A stretch of 64,000 nucleotides of DNA from Chryseobacterium vrystaatense (GTDB taxonomy: Bacteria > Bacteroidota > Bacteroidia > Flavobacteriales > Weeksellaceae): positions 434,001 to 498,000 of the forward strand of contig NZ_JPRI01000012.1 of NCBI RefSeq assembly GCF_000737765.1. The letters are read 5' to 3'. Positions 1-9,398 of the stretch are shown here, one piece after another; the stretch's first letter is position 1; each line of letters begins with the position of its first letter. The translations under genes and the position numbers were made by a program. Under the pieces are notes generated by a model. The model was not told the DNA's origin and made no database searches. It saw only the letters and a list, made by a program, of their open reading frames with translations.

Positions 1-1063
1 TCATATTTCTTCCGTACAGTTCACCTAAACTGACGTCATAAATTCCGGACATCTTGAACTGTTCCTTACAACCTTCTGTAAAAGCCAGAAATTTATCCGG
101 AAAAGCTCTCTGGGTTTCTGCTAAATTGTCGAAAAGCTGGGTTTTATTATTCCAGGTTTCATACCAGTGATATCCGATTCCATGAGCATATTTTGAAGTC
201 TCAGGATCGCTTAATGTCGTCGTGGCTCTTTGATAAATCAAATCTCTGTTATGATCCCAGATCATTACCTTTTTGTCTTTGTAACCGTTTTTCCAAAGTG
301 TCGGACCTAAATTATTTTTAAGAAATTCCCCCTCCTCTTCAGCAGAATAAATACATGACTCCCAGGTCTGCGTTGCCATCGGCTCATTCTGCACGGTAAG
401 TCCCCAGATATTAATTCCTCTTTTTTCGTATTCTTTAATGAATTTAATATAATAATCTGCCCAGGTCTGGTAATACTGATTTTCGAGCCTTCCTCCCTTA
501 AACAGACTTTTATTTGATTTCATCCATGCGGGTGGACTCCATGGTGAAAAATAAAATGTGAAATCTTTTCCGATTGCTTTCTGAGCTTCTTTGATCATCG
601 GAATCTTATACTTTTCATCATGAGCAATATTGAATGTCTTTAAAGCAGTATCATTATCTTCCACATAGGTATAAGAATCGCTGGAAAAATCACAAGAGTT
701 CATATTGGTACGTACCACTGTATATCCAAGCCCATTTTTCCCAAAGTAAGCCTCCATAATTTCTTTCTGCTTATTCTTCGGCATTTTATAAAAGGTTTCG
801 GCAGATGCATCCGTAATGGCACCTCCTATTCCGATCAGTTTCTGATATTTGAAATCAGGATCCACAAAGATACAGGCATCTGTTTCTTTCGGCTGTCCGA
901 ATTTCTCAAATTTAACCGTTCCTTTATCCGCCATTTTTTCATTGGTCTTGGAACTGGTTAAAATTACTTTCGCTGTTTTCCCTGCATTCTTCTTCCAGTA
1001 GTTCTGTGCATTGGTATTTACAAATGCTCCCACTGCCAAACAGCTTACAATTAGTTTTTTCAT
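1..1063 (-). CDS. Glycoside hydrolase family 30 protein (partial, C-terminus off the left edge)
   Basis: The reading frame opens at the ATG whose complement is 1061-1063 and stays open to base 1, so about 354 N-terminal residues are present. It starts with a Sec signal peptide (MKKLIVSCLAVGAFVNTNAQ). Two GH30 hallmarks are visible: TVQNEPM, carrying the acid/base Glu, and FTEGC, carrying the likely nucleophile Glu. GH30 enzymes are retaining glucosidases or glucanases acting on beta-1,6- or beta-1,3-glucans, glucosylceramide or xylan. It is a second GH30 of the downstream utilization locus, separated from the GH3 gene by 215 bp, so it may be the last operon gene or have its own promoter. Exact specificity cannot be read from sequence. 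Confidence 0.9.
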   Translation of the reverse strand, partial: MKKLIVSCLAVGAFVNTNAQNYWKKNAGKTAKVILTSSKTNEKMADKGTVKFEKFGQPKETDACIFVDPDFKYQKLIGIGGAITDASAETFYKMPKNKQKEIMEAYFGKNGLGYTVVRTNMNSCDFSSDSYTYVEDNDTALKTFNIAHDEKYKIPMIKEAQKAIGKDFTFYFSPWSPPAWMKSNKSLFKGGRLENQYYQTWADYYIKFIKEYEKRGINIWGLTVQNEPMATQTWESCIYSAEEEGEFLKNNLGPTLWKNGYKDKKVMIWDHNRDLIYQRATTTLSDPETSKYAHGIGYHWYETWNNKTQLFDNLAETQRAFPDKFLAFTEGCKEQFKMSGIYDVSLGELYGRNM

Positions 1064-1110
1064 AATCCTTTTCTTTCTGTTTTTTTGGACTCAATTGCCC
1101 TCCCTTCATT

Positions 1111-1195
1111 ATTTACTGGCTAAAGCCGTTATTATTTTTATTAAGCGGGCTAATGCCCGATTCTATTGAATCTTTTTCGTTTCAATACGCACTTA
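1111..1195. repeat. Intergenic hairpin cluster between GH30 and GH3 genes
   Basis: The 215-bp gap 1064-1278 contains two small palindromes: GGC-taaa-GCC at 1118-1127 and CGGGC-taat-GCCCG at 1146-1159, followed by a T-rich stretch. I recognise this 'ggctaaagcc' style as a dispersed intergenic repeat of Flavobacteriia, but that is recall, not a search. It could also act as a weak terminator or processing element for the minus-strand operon. Nothing else was seen in the gap. Confidence 0.4.
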
Positions 1196-1278
1196 TTCTT
1201 TGAATGGCTTATATCCGGAATATTGAATACCGCATGATTCTTTTTGTAAAGCGGTAAAGCCTGGTCTTATTCAACATT

Positions 1279-3501
1279 CTATTTAGTCCAGGTGATTCTC
1301 TTGGTCTGAACATTTTGAGAGTTGGTTCCTACCATAATATCAAATTCGCCGCTTTCCCAGTCGAAATTCAGTTCATCATCGAAAAATTTGAGATCTTCAG
1401 GAGTGAGCTGAAAGTCTACTTTTTTGCTTTCTCCTTTTTTGATGAATATCTTTTGGAAACCTTTTAATTCTTTTACCGGTCTTACCACTTTTCCGAAAAG
1501 ATCTCTTATATATAGCTGCACCACTTCTTCACCATCATATTTTCCGGTATTGGAAACAGTAGCACTGATATTCAGGGTCTGATTTCCTTTAAGACTTGCT
1601 GAACTTAACACCATATCAGAATATTTAAAATCTGTATAGCTCAGACCATATCCAAATGGAAATTTCGGATCATTATCAAGATCGATATAAGCAGAAACAT
1701 AATTTCTGTCTGTATTATTTTTTGCAGGTCTTCCGGTATTGTAATGATTATAATAAACAGGAATCTGCCCTTCCGTTCTTGGAAAGCTCATCGGAAGTTT
1801 CCCGCCTGGATTTACTGTTCCAAACAGTACATCAGCCACAGAGTTTCCTGCTTCTGTTCCAAGCCACCAATTATACGTTATTGCTGGAATATTATCTGCT
1901 GCCCAATTGAAGATCAGAGGTCTTCCTGCATTGATCATTAAAACGATAGGTTTCCCTGTTTTTGCGATTTCCTTAAGCAGGTCTTCCTGAACACCGGAGA
2001 AACCAATATTGCTTCTGCTTTTCGCTTCACCACTCATCGCATGTCCTTCCCCTAATGTCATAATCACAACATCAGCTTTCTTTGCTGTTTCTACAGCTTC
2101 TGCAAACATGGATTTGTCCTGATCATCTGCGTTGCAGCCTTTAGCATACAGTAAGGTTGAGTTTTTGCCCAGTTGGTTTTTTATTCCGTCAAACTGCGAA
2201 ACGATTCTTTGGTTGTCATCTTTAAATGCAATCGACCAGAAACCGTGATTAGCTACGGTTTCTTTTCCAAAGGGTCCGATGAGAGCAATGGTTTTAGTCC
2301 CTTTTGAAAGAGGTAAAATATTTCCCTGATTTTTAAGAAGAACAATACTCTTTGAACCGAATTCTCTTCCAAATTTTCTGTGTTCCTGATTATCAGTCTG
2401 CTCCTTCTGTCTTTTCTCATTGCTGAACCTGTAAGGATCATCAAAAAGTCCCATCTCGAATTTCTTGGTTAAAATTCTTCCGGCAGCATCATCTACCCAA
2501 TGTACATCTACTTTTCCTTCTTTCACCAGTTTTGGAAGTTCCGTCATATAAACACGGCTTTCCATATCCATATCACTTCCACCCAGTACAGCCCGTTCGG
2601 CAGCTTCATTGGCATCTTTGGCGTATCCGTGAGGAATCATTTCGCCGATGCTTCCCCAATCCGAAACTACAAAACCTTTATAATTCCATTTTCCCTTTAA
2701 AAGATCTCTTTGGATGTATTTATTGGCTGTTGCAGGAATTCCGTTGATATCGTTGAATGAATTCATAAATGTAGCTACTCCTGCATTGGCGGCTGCTTTG
2801 AAAGGCGGCATATAAGTTTCGTGCAATTGCCTCAAACTCATATCTACAGAATTATAATCTCTTCCGCCAACGGCTGCACCATAGGCCGCAAAATGTTTGG
2901 CACAGGCCATCACAGCATCAAGACTTCCCAGACCTCTTCCCTGGAAGCCTTTGATTCTCGCCAGTCCAATCTGTGTTCCCAGATAGGTATCCTCTCCCGA
3001 ACCTTCCATCACTCTTCCCCATCTCGGATCTCTGGCAATATCTACCATAGGGGCAAAGGTCCAGTGGATCCCATAGGCTGAAGCTTCAGTCGCAGCTATT
3101 CTTTCTGACTTTTCGATCATTGCCAAATCCCAGCTTGCCGCCTGTCCCAAGTTAACGGGAAAGGTTGTACGGTACCCATGAATAACATCCTGGCCGAACA
3201 GCAAAGGAATTTTCAGTCTTGACTGTTGGACGAGCTTCTGAAAAGCTCTTGTTTCTTCTGCGCCTGCAACATTGAGCATAGAGCCTACTTTTCCTTTTTT
3301 TATTTCTTCCAAAACTGCTGCAGAATTAGACTGCTGAGGTCCGGTAGCATATTCAAATCCGCTGTACTGAACCATCTGACCAACCTTTTCTTCCAGGGTC
3401 ATTTTAGACAGCAATTCCGCTACTTTCTGATCAACAGTTTTCTGTCCGTACACATTCATTGCCAGTGCGGAGCAGGCCAGTAAGAAATAAGCTCTTTTCA
3501 T
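1279..3501 (-). CDS. bglX: Beta-glucosidase, glycoside hydrolase family 3 (BglX-like)
   Basis: The 740-aa product has a Sec signal peptide ending near VYGQ, so it is periplasmic. It carries the GH3 N-terminal TIM barrel with the RDPRWGR motif, KHFAAYG and the nucleophile region VVSDWGS (catalytic Asp). The GH3 C-terminal alpha/beta domain and a terminal fibronectin-III-like domain (from about residue 630) follow. Length and domain order match BglX-type exo-beta-glucosidases, which release glucose from oligosaccharides. It lies 9 bp downstream of the GH30 lipoprotein gene in the same operon, consistent with finishing oligosaccharides made by that endo-enzyme. Confidence 0.93.
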   Translation of the reverse strand: MKRAYFLLACSALAMNVYGQKTVDQKVAELLSKMTLEEKVGQMVQYSGFEYATGPQQSNSAAVLEEIKKGKVGSMLNVAGAEETRAFQKLVQQSRLKIPLLFGQDVIHGYRTTFPVNLGQAASWDLAMIEKSERIAATEASAYGIHWTFAPMVDIARDPRWGRVMEGSGEDTYLGTQIGLARIKGFQGRGLGSLDAVMACAKHFAAYGAAVGGRDYNSVDMSLRQLHETYMPPFKAAANAGVATFMNSFNDINGIPATANKYIQRDLLKGKWNYKGFVVSDWGSIGEMIPHGYAKDANEAAERAVLGGSDMDMESRVYMTELPKLVKEGKVDVHWVDDAAGRILTKKFEMGLFDDPYRFSNEKRQKEQTDNQEHRKFGREFGSKSIVLLKNQGNILPLSKGTKTIALIGPFGKETVANHGFWSIAFKDDNQRIVSQFDGIKNQLGKNSTLLYAKGCNADDQDKSMFAEAVETAKKADVVIMTLGEGHAMSGEAKSRSNIGFSGVQEDLLKEIAKTGKPIVLMINAGRPLIFNWAADNIPAITYNWWLGTEAGNSVADVLFGTVNPGGKLPMSFPRTEGQIPVYYNHYNTGRPAKNNTDRNYVSAYIDLDNDPKFPFGYGLSYTDFKYSDMVLSSASLKGNQTLNISATVSNTGKYDGEEVVQLYIRDLFGKVVRPVKELKGFQKIFIKKGESKKVDFQLTPEDLKFFDDELNFDWESGEFDIMVGTNSQNVQTKRITWTK

Positions 3502-3510
3502 GATATTAAA

Positions 3511-4938
3511 TTAAAAAACATAAGTCGCTGCCGAATTTCCTGAAAGGATAACCGGAGCGGTCTTTCCGTTATATTTTATGTTAAAACTTTCATCAGCACT
3601 GTTTCCGTTCTGGATAATCAGTACCGTTTTTCCGTTCGGAGTTCTAAATGCTGCCGTAGAAAGGGTTTCTGTCTGCGTGGAAGCAATACGCTGAGAACCT
3701 GCCGGAACAAATTTGGATGCGTGCGCAATGATGTAATAGGCTACATTTCTGGTGAAATTTTCACTGTCGGAAACCGTTATTGCGCCCTTACACTCCGTAC
3801 ATCCTCCATCTGTATGAGGTTTGTACTGTGTATCATTTGCCAGATTCCATTCCAGAGCAATACTGCTCCAGTTTCTCATTGAACCGATGACCACATTTTT
3901 AACGTGCCAGTTCAGATCTTCATTAAAAGTCCCTTTCGATCCCGTCCATTGCTCGGTAAAATACAAATTTTTATCGGGAAATGCGTTGTGTACGGTGCTT
4001 AGCGCTGAAATATCTCCCTCATACAAATGGAATGCTGATCCGTCAATATATTGGTAGGCTTCAGGATCTTTCAGGATATCAAGGGCATACTCAGGTTTAT
4101 TACAGTTGTGATCGTAGACTACAATTTTTGTTTTTATATGATTAGCTTTAAAAACAGGACCTAAGTGGCCTTTGATAAAATCTCTCTGCTGATCAGAAGG
4201 CATCAAAAGACTTGGATTGTTTCCGGGATGAAGAGGTTCGTTCTGAGGAGTGACGGCATCAATAATGATTCCTTCTTTCTTCATTCCGAGGATATATTTT
4301 GCAAAATATTCAGCATAAACTTTGTAGAATTCCGGCTTTAAACTTCCTCCTTTTGATTTTCCATTGTTTTTCATCCAAACCGGAGGAGACCATGGAGCAG
4401 CAATAATCTTTATATTGGGATTGATTGCCAGAATCTCTTTCAACATAGCAATCAGGTCTTTGTCATTAGCCAGACTGAATTTTGAAAGTGCAGGATCTGT
4501 CTGTCCTTCCGGAAGATCATCATATGAAAAAACTTTTCCATCAAGATCAGAAGCTCCGATACTTAGCCTAAGATAACTGATAGAGATCGCATTTTTATCT
4601 TTTCCAAAAAGCTCATTCAGTAAAGCTTTTCTCTTTGAAGATGAAAGCCTGTTAATCACTTCTACGCTTCCTCCAGTAAGCGTATAGCCAAAACCGTCAA
4701 CGTACTGAAACTTTTGTGAATCATCAATTTCAATATTCTGCCAGTTATTGCCATTTATCACAAACCTGACCGGAGTCTGCTGCTGTAATTTTACACTTTC
4801 ATTGCCTTTGGTGAGCCACGATTGAACATCACTTTCTTTACCTGCTCCTGCGGAAGCACATGATAAAGGAAAAAGTACCACGCCGCAAAGCAGCGCGGTA
4901 CCTTTAAAAAAGAAACTATATAAGTTGTGAAACTTCAT
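3511..4938 (-). CDS. Glycoside hydrolase family 30 lipoprotein (probable endo-beta-1,6-glucanase)
   Basis: The 475-aa protein has a lipoprotein signal with lipobox LSCA around residue 27, suggesting membrane anchoring, probably surface exposed. GH30 features are AAPWSPPVWMK, the acid/base motif TPQNEPLH and the nucleophile region YFTEQW. A C-terminal beta-rich domain typical of the family follows the barrel. Bacteroidota loci pairing SusCD with GH30_3 and GH3 enzymes are known to degrade beta-1,6-glucan, which is the inferred substrate. It starts 2 bp after the susD stop, so translation is probably coupled. Confidence 0.92.
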   Translation of the reverse strand: MKFHNLYSFFFKGTALLCGVVLFPLSCASAGAGKESDVQSWLTKGNESVKLQQQTPVRFVINGNNWQNIEIDDSQKFQYVDGFGYTLTGGSVEVINRLSSSKRKALLNELFGKDKNAISISYLRLSIGASDLDGKVFSYDDLPEGQTDPALSKFSLANDKDLIAMLKEILAINPNIKIIAAPWSPPVWMKNNGKSKGGSLKPEFYKVYAEYFAKYILGMKKEGIIIDAVTPQNEPLHPGNNPSLLMPSDQQRDFIKGHLGPVFKANHIKTKIVVYDHNCNKPEYALDILKDPEAYQYIDGSAFHLYEGDISALSTVHNAFPDKNLYFTEQWTGSKGTFNEDLNWHVKNVVIGSMRNWSSIALEWNLANDTQYKPHTDGGCTECKGAITVSDSENFTRNVAYYIIAHASKFVPAGSQRIASTQTETLSTAAFRTPNGKTVLIIQNGNSADESFNIKYNGKTAPVILSGNSAATYVF

Positions 4939-4940
4939 AT

Positions 4941-6380
4941 TTAATAACCTTGGTTTTGAGTTAAGTTTTGGTTGTTATCTCTCTGTCCCTGAGGAATAGG
5001 CCAAAGCAGCCTGTTTTGGTTGATACTTGCGGCATATGGGAGAATATTTCCGTTTCCGTCTTTCTGTTGAGAAAGAATGCTCACAGCCATTCCTGTTCTT
5101 TTCAGATCAAACCAACGCTGTCCTTCGAAAGCCAGTTCCAGTTTTCTTTCTGCTAAAACTTTAGCAATTCCATCTGCTTCGGAAGTCACTGTTACGACAT
5201 TCATGTTTACTCTTCCCCTCACCTGATTGATGTATCCTGCAGCGCCGGTGAAATCACCGGTTCTTGCTGCTGCTTCTGCCTGCAGTAATAAAATATCTGC
5301 ATACCTCATGATATAGAAATTCTGCGTCCCATCCATTTTTCTCATTTTATACATGAAAGGATAATTGGTACTTGCCCAGTATTTATCGGACCACGCAACA
5401 GGCGAAAATTTAACAGAACTGTTGAATCTTTGGGTATCACCAGCATCTGTAAAAGTTTTAACAAGATCATTCGAAGGAATATTAAACTTTTTCCAATCGG
5501 TTCCTAAAAACATTGATGATCCCCAAGCCCATACACTTCCTGCATTGCCATTGGCTTCAAAAATAGATTCTGTATTACCTTCATGCAGTCCGTCAAAAAG
5601 CTGATCATACACGGGCATTAAACCTACTCCTGAAATATTGGCCGCATATTGTTTTACTTTTGCCCAGTCAGGATTTGGTTTTGACGCATATACTTTGGCC
5701 AGCAATCCGTAAGCAAAGTTTTTATTGGCTCTGTATTTTTCACTACCGGAAGGTGCATTGGCAATGGCTCCTTCAAGATCGGCAATGATCATATCGTAGA
5801 CCTCCTGAACAGGTTTTCTGGCTGGATATACCTGACTGTATACCTCATCAAAGTTACCGGAATTCACGCCAATTACAGCTTTCGTCACCAAAGGAATATC
5901 TCCCCATAACTGAACGGCATGAAAATAATATAATGATCTGAAAATAGCTGCTTCAGCTTTCATCTCAGTTTTTCTGGCTGTTGTCAATGCAGGATCGTTG
6001 ATTTCATCCACGTAATTAAGGATCATATTACAGTCATTGATGAAACCATAGAGATATTTCCAGTCTCTTTCCACATTGGAGTTGGTCGCAATGATCCGGT
6101 ATTCATCCTGTTGAAAACTTTGCACGTTATCTGCCCCGGCATACGAATTATCCGTCTGTGCATCGCCATTCATGGCATAATCCAGCTGCCAGTATTCATT
6201 TCCGAATGCCGAATAAATAGTATTCATCCTGTTTTCAGCATCTGCAGCTGTTTTTAATGGATTTTCAATAGAAATCCCCTGCTCTGTTATTGGTTCCGTA
6301 TCCAGAAAATCGTTACATGAAACAGCGGTAACAAGAACTGAAGCTCCCAATAGATAATATATTGCTTTATTGATTTTCAT
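4941..6380 (-). CDS. SusD/RagB family outer-membrane nutrient-binding lipoprotein
   Basis: The 479-aa protein has a lipobox (AVSC, then NDFLDTEP), the typical SusD start. It shows the TPR-like helical body and a C-terminal SusD-type segment with LAERKLELAFEGQRWFDLKRTG and a closing LWPIPQ. SusD proteins sit as a lid on the SusC barrel and capture glycan oligomers at the cell surface. It is 10 bp downstream of the SusC gene. Ligand specificity is not readable, but the adjacent GH30/GH3 enzymes suggest a beta-glucan. Confidence 0.95.
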   Translation of the reverse strand: MKINKAIYYLLGASVLVTAVSCNDFLDTEPITEQGISIENPLKTAADAENRMNTIYSAFGNEYWQLDYAMNGDAQTDNSYAGADNVQSFQQDEYRIIATNSNVERDWKYLYGFINDCNMILNYVDEINDPALTTARKTEMKAEAAIFRSLYYFHAVQLWGDIPLVTKAVIGVNSGNFDEVYSQVYPARKPVQEVYDMIIADLEGAIANAPSGSEKYRANKNFAYGLLAKVYASKPNPDWAKVKQYAANISGVGLMPVYDQLFDGLHEGNTESIFEANGNAGSVWAWGSSMFLGTDWKKFNIPSNDLVKTFTDAGDTQRFNSSVKFSPVAWSDKYWASTNYPFMYKMRKMDGTQNFYIMRYADILLLQAEAAARTGDFTGAAGYINQVRGRVNMNVVTVTSEADGIAKVLAERKLELAFEGQRWFDLKRTGMAVSILSQQKDGNGNILPYAASINQNRLLWPIPQGQRDNNQNLTQNQGY

Positions 6381-6390
6381 TGTTAATAAT

Positions 6391-9222
6391 TTAGAAGTTA
6401 GCTTTTAATCCAATAATAAAGGTTCTTACCTGAGGATAGGTTCCGTAATCTATCCCAAAAACGGATTTCTCTGCTCCCTGTGTATTTCTGTTTGGACTGA
6501 AGGCGTTCACCTCAGGATCCATCCCCGAGTAATCTGTAATGGTGAAAATATTTTGTCCGGTTATATAGATGTTAAGTTTATTTACTCCTTTAAAAGGTTG
6601 ATTGAAATTATATCCTAAAGTCACTGCTTTTAACTTTACGTAGGAACCGTCTTCAACAAATCGATCAGAAATTGCCTGAGCAGATGTAGAGTTAGCTCTC
6701 GGCACATCTGTGATTTGCCCTACCGTTGTCCAACGGTTCAGTACTGCTGTTGACTGGTTTTTATAATCATTCATCATTTCAAGATCAAATCTTGTTGCAT
6801 TGAAAACATCGTTTCCGATGGATCCCGTTATAAGGACATCCATATACCAGTTTTTTAATGTAAAATTATTACTGAAACCAAAAGTATATTTCGGATTAGG
6901 ATTTCCTATAGTAGTTCTGTCATCTACATCAGTATATCCGTTGCCATTTAAATCTTTATATAATAAATCTCCGGTATTCGGATCTACTCTATCTACTTTG
7001 TAACCGAAAAATGTACCTAGAGGCTGTCCAGGCTGAAGGCGTGTCACTCTTCCTCCGACGCTCTCTATATTTGCCGCATCCACGGAATTAAGATAGGATT
7101 CAAAATGGAGAATTTTATTTTTTGCAAATGAAATATTGAACGAACTGTTCCATGTAAAATTTTCATTCTTAACATTAACCGTATTTAGTGAAAACTCAAT
7201 ACCCTTATTTTCCAAACTTCCTGCATTTCTAAAGATAGGTCCTGTTAAAATTCCCATTGTATATGGGAAAATCAAGTCCGTTGTTTTTCTTCGATAAACA
7301 TCAGCTGAAAATTTGATACGGTTATTTAGGAGCCCCAAATCTACTCCAACATTTGTGTCTGTTGTCGTTTCCCATGTAAGATCACTGCTGTCATATTGCT
7401 TAACAGTGTAAGCAGCTTCTCCATTGGTAAAGTACGGATCAAATATATTAAAATGGGAATACGCCGGTACCCCTGAAACATTTCCGGTCTGTCCCCATCC
7501 TCCTCTAAGCTTTAATTCACTGATGACTTTACTGTCTGACAGAAAATCTTCTTTAGATACTAACCATGAAGCAGACACTCCCGGGAAGAATCCCCATTTT
7601 CGTTCCGGAGCTAGACCAGAAAAACCATTATAACGGAAAACTCCCATTAAAGTATATTTCCCTTCATACGTATATAATGCACGGCCGAAAAAGGAAGCAT
7701 TTCTCAAAATTTCTTTATGATTGTCATATCCTTTTGTTCCTGCCAGATCATAATCAAATTTTGTGGTTCCCTCTGCAAATTTTTCACCTGCAAAATATCG
7801 GTTTTCCAAACTCTTCTGATTGATCTGAACACCCCCTAATAATGAGAAGTCATGTACTGCATTTTTCAAAGTATACGTCAGCGTATTTTCAAAATTATAC
7901 TCCTGAAGCATATAACTTTCCTGTGAACCTATTCCTAATTTCGAACGACCATAGCTCGTCTGATAGCCATCGGTAAATTTCGTATTCTTCGAGTCTATCA
8001 TATCAAATGAGATCGTTGGCTTCCAGACAAGATTTTTTAAAAGCCTTACATCTAATCCTAAATTACTTAAAAACCGTTGTGTTTGTGTTTTATCCTGTCT
8101 TGATTGGTAAGCCACAGGATTTTCCCATGATGACTGATAAGGATTGGGCGCAAACTGCCCTGGTTTATAACCATCATTGACTTGTCCTGTCACCTGATCA
8201 TAAACGATCGGGTCTGAAGGGTTAAGATTGACATCTGTTCCATACACAGGTAAAAATCTGGGAGTATTAAAAGCACTCAGAACTACCCCACCTCTAGCTG
8301 TGCTTAGATTGTCATTTGTATTGGTAAGGGAAGTGAAAAAGTAATTCATCGAGGTGTTCAGCTTCAACCACGGAGCAATCACTGCATCAACATTTATTTT
8401 TGCTGAAGTACGCTGAAATTTAGAAGGATTAATGATTCCGGCAATATCCTGATATCCAAATGCTGTATATGCTTTTACCTTTTCGTTGCCAAAAGCATAG
8501 TTTATATTATAGTTTTGATCAAACCCCGTCTGAAAAACTTCTTTTCCCCAATCTGTATTAATACCTGCATATCTGGCATTATTTACCGTAGAAAGATAAT
8601 CAGAACCCCCATTTGCCTGTATATCTGCCAGTAATGATTTGTACTGATCCAAATCCAGGACATCTATATTTTTGACGGTTTTAGAAATTCCCCAATAGGC
8701 ATTAAAATTAAGCTGAGGTTTTCCCTGTTTTCCTCTTTTGGTCGTAATAATAACCACCCCGGAAGACCCATTTACCCCATAAATAGCTGTGGAAGAAGCA
8801 TCTTTAAGAATCGTCATATCAAGAATATCATCCGTATTGATTCCGTTGATGTCGTTGGTCTGAATACCATCAACCACGTATAGGGGGCTCACTGATGATG
8901 AAATAGAATTGTTTCCCCTGATCTTAACGTCAAGGCCGGCTCCGGGCTTTCCTGAAGCCTGAATGACATTAACACCCGCTGACTGACCCTGAAGGGCCTG
9001 ACCTACGTTATACAAAGGACGGTCATCAAAAGCATCTGCTTTTACCGATGACACCGCACTTGTTAAATTTTGCTTTTTTACTCCTCCGTAACCGATCATA
9101 ACGATCTCATCAATCTTATTCTCTTTCGATACGGAATCTTTCACCTTAGTCTGTGCACTGAAATTCGCTGTAAAATACAGCACAGCAACCACCCCAAGGC
9201 TTCTTGATATTCTTAGATTCAT
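6391..9222 (-). CDS. SusC/RagA family TonB-linked outer-membrane transporter
   Basis: The 943-aa protein has a signal peptide (ending NFSAQ), a TonB-box-like segment (DEIVMIGYGG near residue 40), a plug domain with LYVVDGIQ and SSTAIYGVNGSSGVVIITTKRG, and a large C-terminal beta-barrel ending in LKANF. It imports oligosaccharides with the adjacent SusD. Unusually for SusC it lacks the roughly 80-residue carboxypeptidase-regulatory-like N-terminal domain: the TonB box follows the signal peptide almost directly. It is the first gene of the minus-strand operon. No clear TAnnTTTG box was found in the 176-bp divergent gap 9223-9398. Confidence 0.96.
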   Translation of the reverse strand: MNLRISRSLGVVAVLYFTANFSAQTKVKDSVSKENKIDEIVMIGYGGVKKQNLTSAVSSVKADAFDDRPLYNVGQALQGQSAGVNVIQASGKPGAGLDVKIRGNNSISSSVSPLYVVDGIQTNDINGINTDDILDMTILKDASSTAIYGVNGSSGVVIITTKRGKQGKPQLNFNAYWGISKTVKNIDVLDLDQYKSLLADIQANGGSDYLSTVNNARYAGINTDWGKEVFQTGFDQNYNINYAFGNEKVKAYTAFGYQDIAGIINPSKFQRTSAKINVDAVIAPWLKLNTSMNYFFTSLTNTNDNLSTARGGVVLSAFNTPRFLPVYGTDVNLNPSDPIVYDQVTGQVNDGYKPGQFAPNPYQSSWENPVAYQSRQDKTQTQRFLSNLGLDVRLLKNLVWKPTISFDMIDSKNTKFTDGYQTSYGRSKLGIGSQESYMLQEYNFENTLTYTLKNAVHDFSLLGGVQINQKSLENRYFAGEKFAEGTTKFDYDLAGTKGYDNHKEILRNASFFGRALYTYEGKYTLMGVFRYNGFSGLAPERKWGFFPGVSASWLVSKEDFLSDSKVISELKLRGGWGQTGNVSGVPAYSHFNIFDPYFTNGEAAYTVKQYDSSDLTWETTTDTNVGVDLGLLNNRIKFSADVYRRKTTDLIFPYTMGILTGPIFRNAGSLENKGIEFSLNTVNVKNENFTWNSSFNISFAKNKILHFESYLNSVDAANIESVGGRVTRLQPGQPLGTFFGYKVDRVDPNTGDLLYKDLNGNGYTDVDDRTTIGNPNPKYTFGFSNNFTLKNWYMDVLITGSIGNDVFNATRFDLEMMNDYKNQSTAVLNRWTTVGQITDVPRANSTSAQAISDRFVEDGSYVKLKAVTLGYNFNQPFKGVNKLNIYITGQNIFTITDYSGMDPEVNAFSPNRNTQGAEKSVFGIDYGTYPQVRTFIIGLKANF

Positions 9223-9317
9223 ATACAGTTAGTTTTTAATTCTCAAATTGAGACAATAAAAATATATTTTTTTTTAATTAATTAACATTGTATTCATAAT
9301 TATTTTAATTTTTCGTT

Positions 9318-9325
9318 TATTTTTG
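9318..9325 (+). promoter_or_regulatory. Candidate flavobacterial -7 box upstream of the MFS gene
   Basis: TAttTTTG matches the Bacteroidota -7 consensus TAnnTTTG and lies 73 bp before the MFS start. No TTG at the ideal upstream spacing is present, so this is a weak call. Confidence 0.35.
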
Positions 9326-9398
9326 GGAGTTCAAAGCCCTATATCCACTTCATAATTCATAAAATTATCCTAAAAAACGAATAAAATAAATCCCCAAA

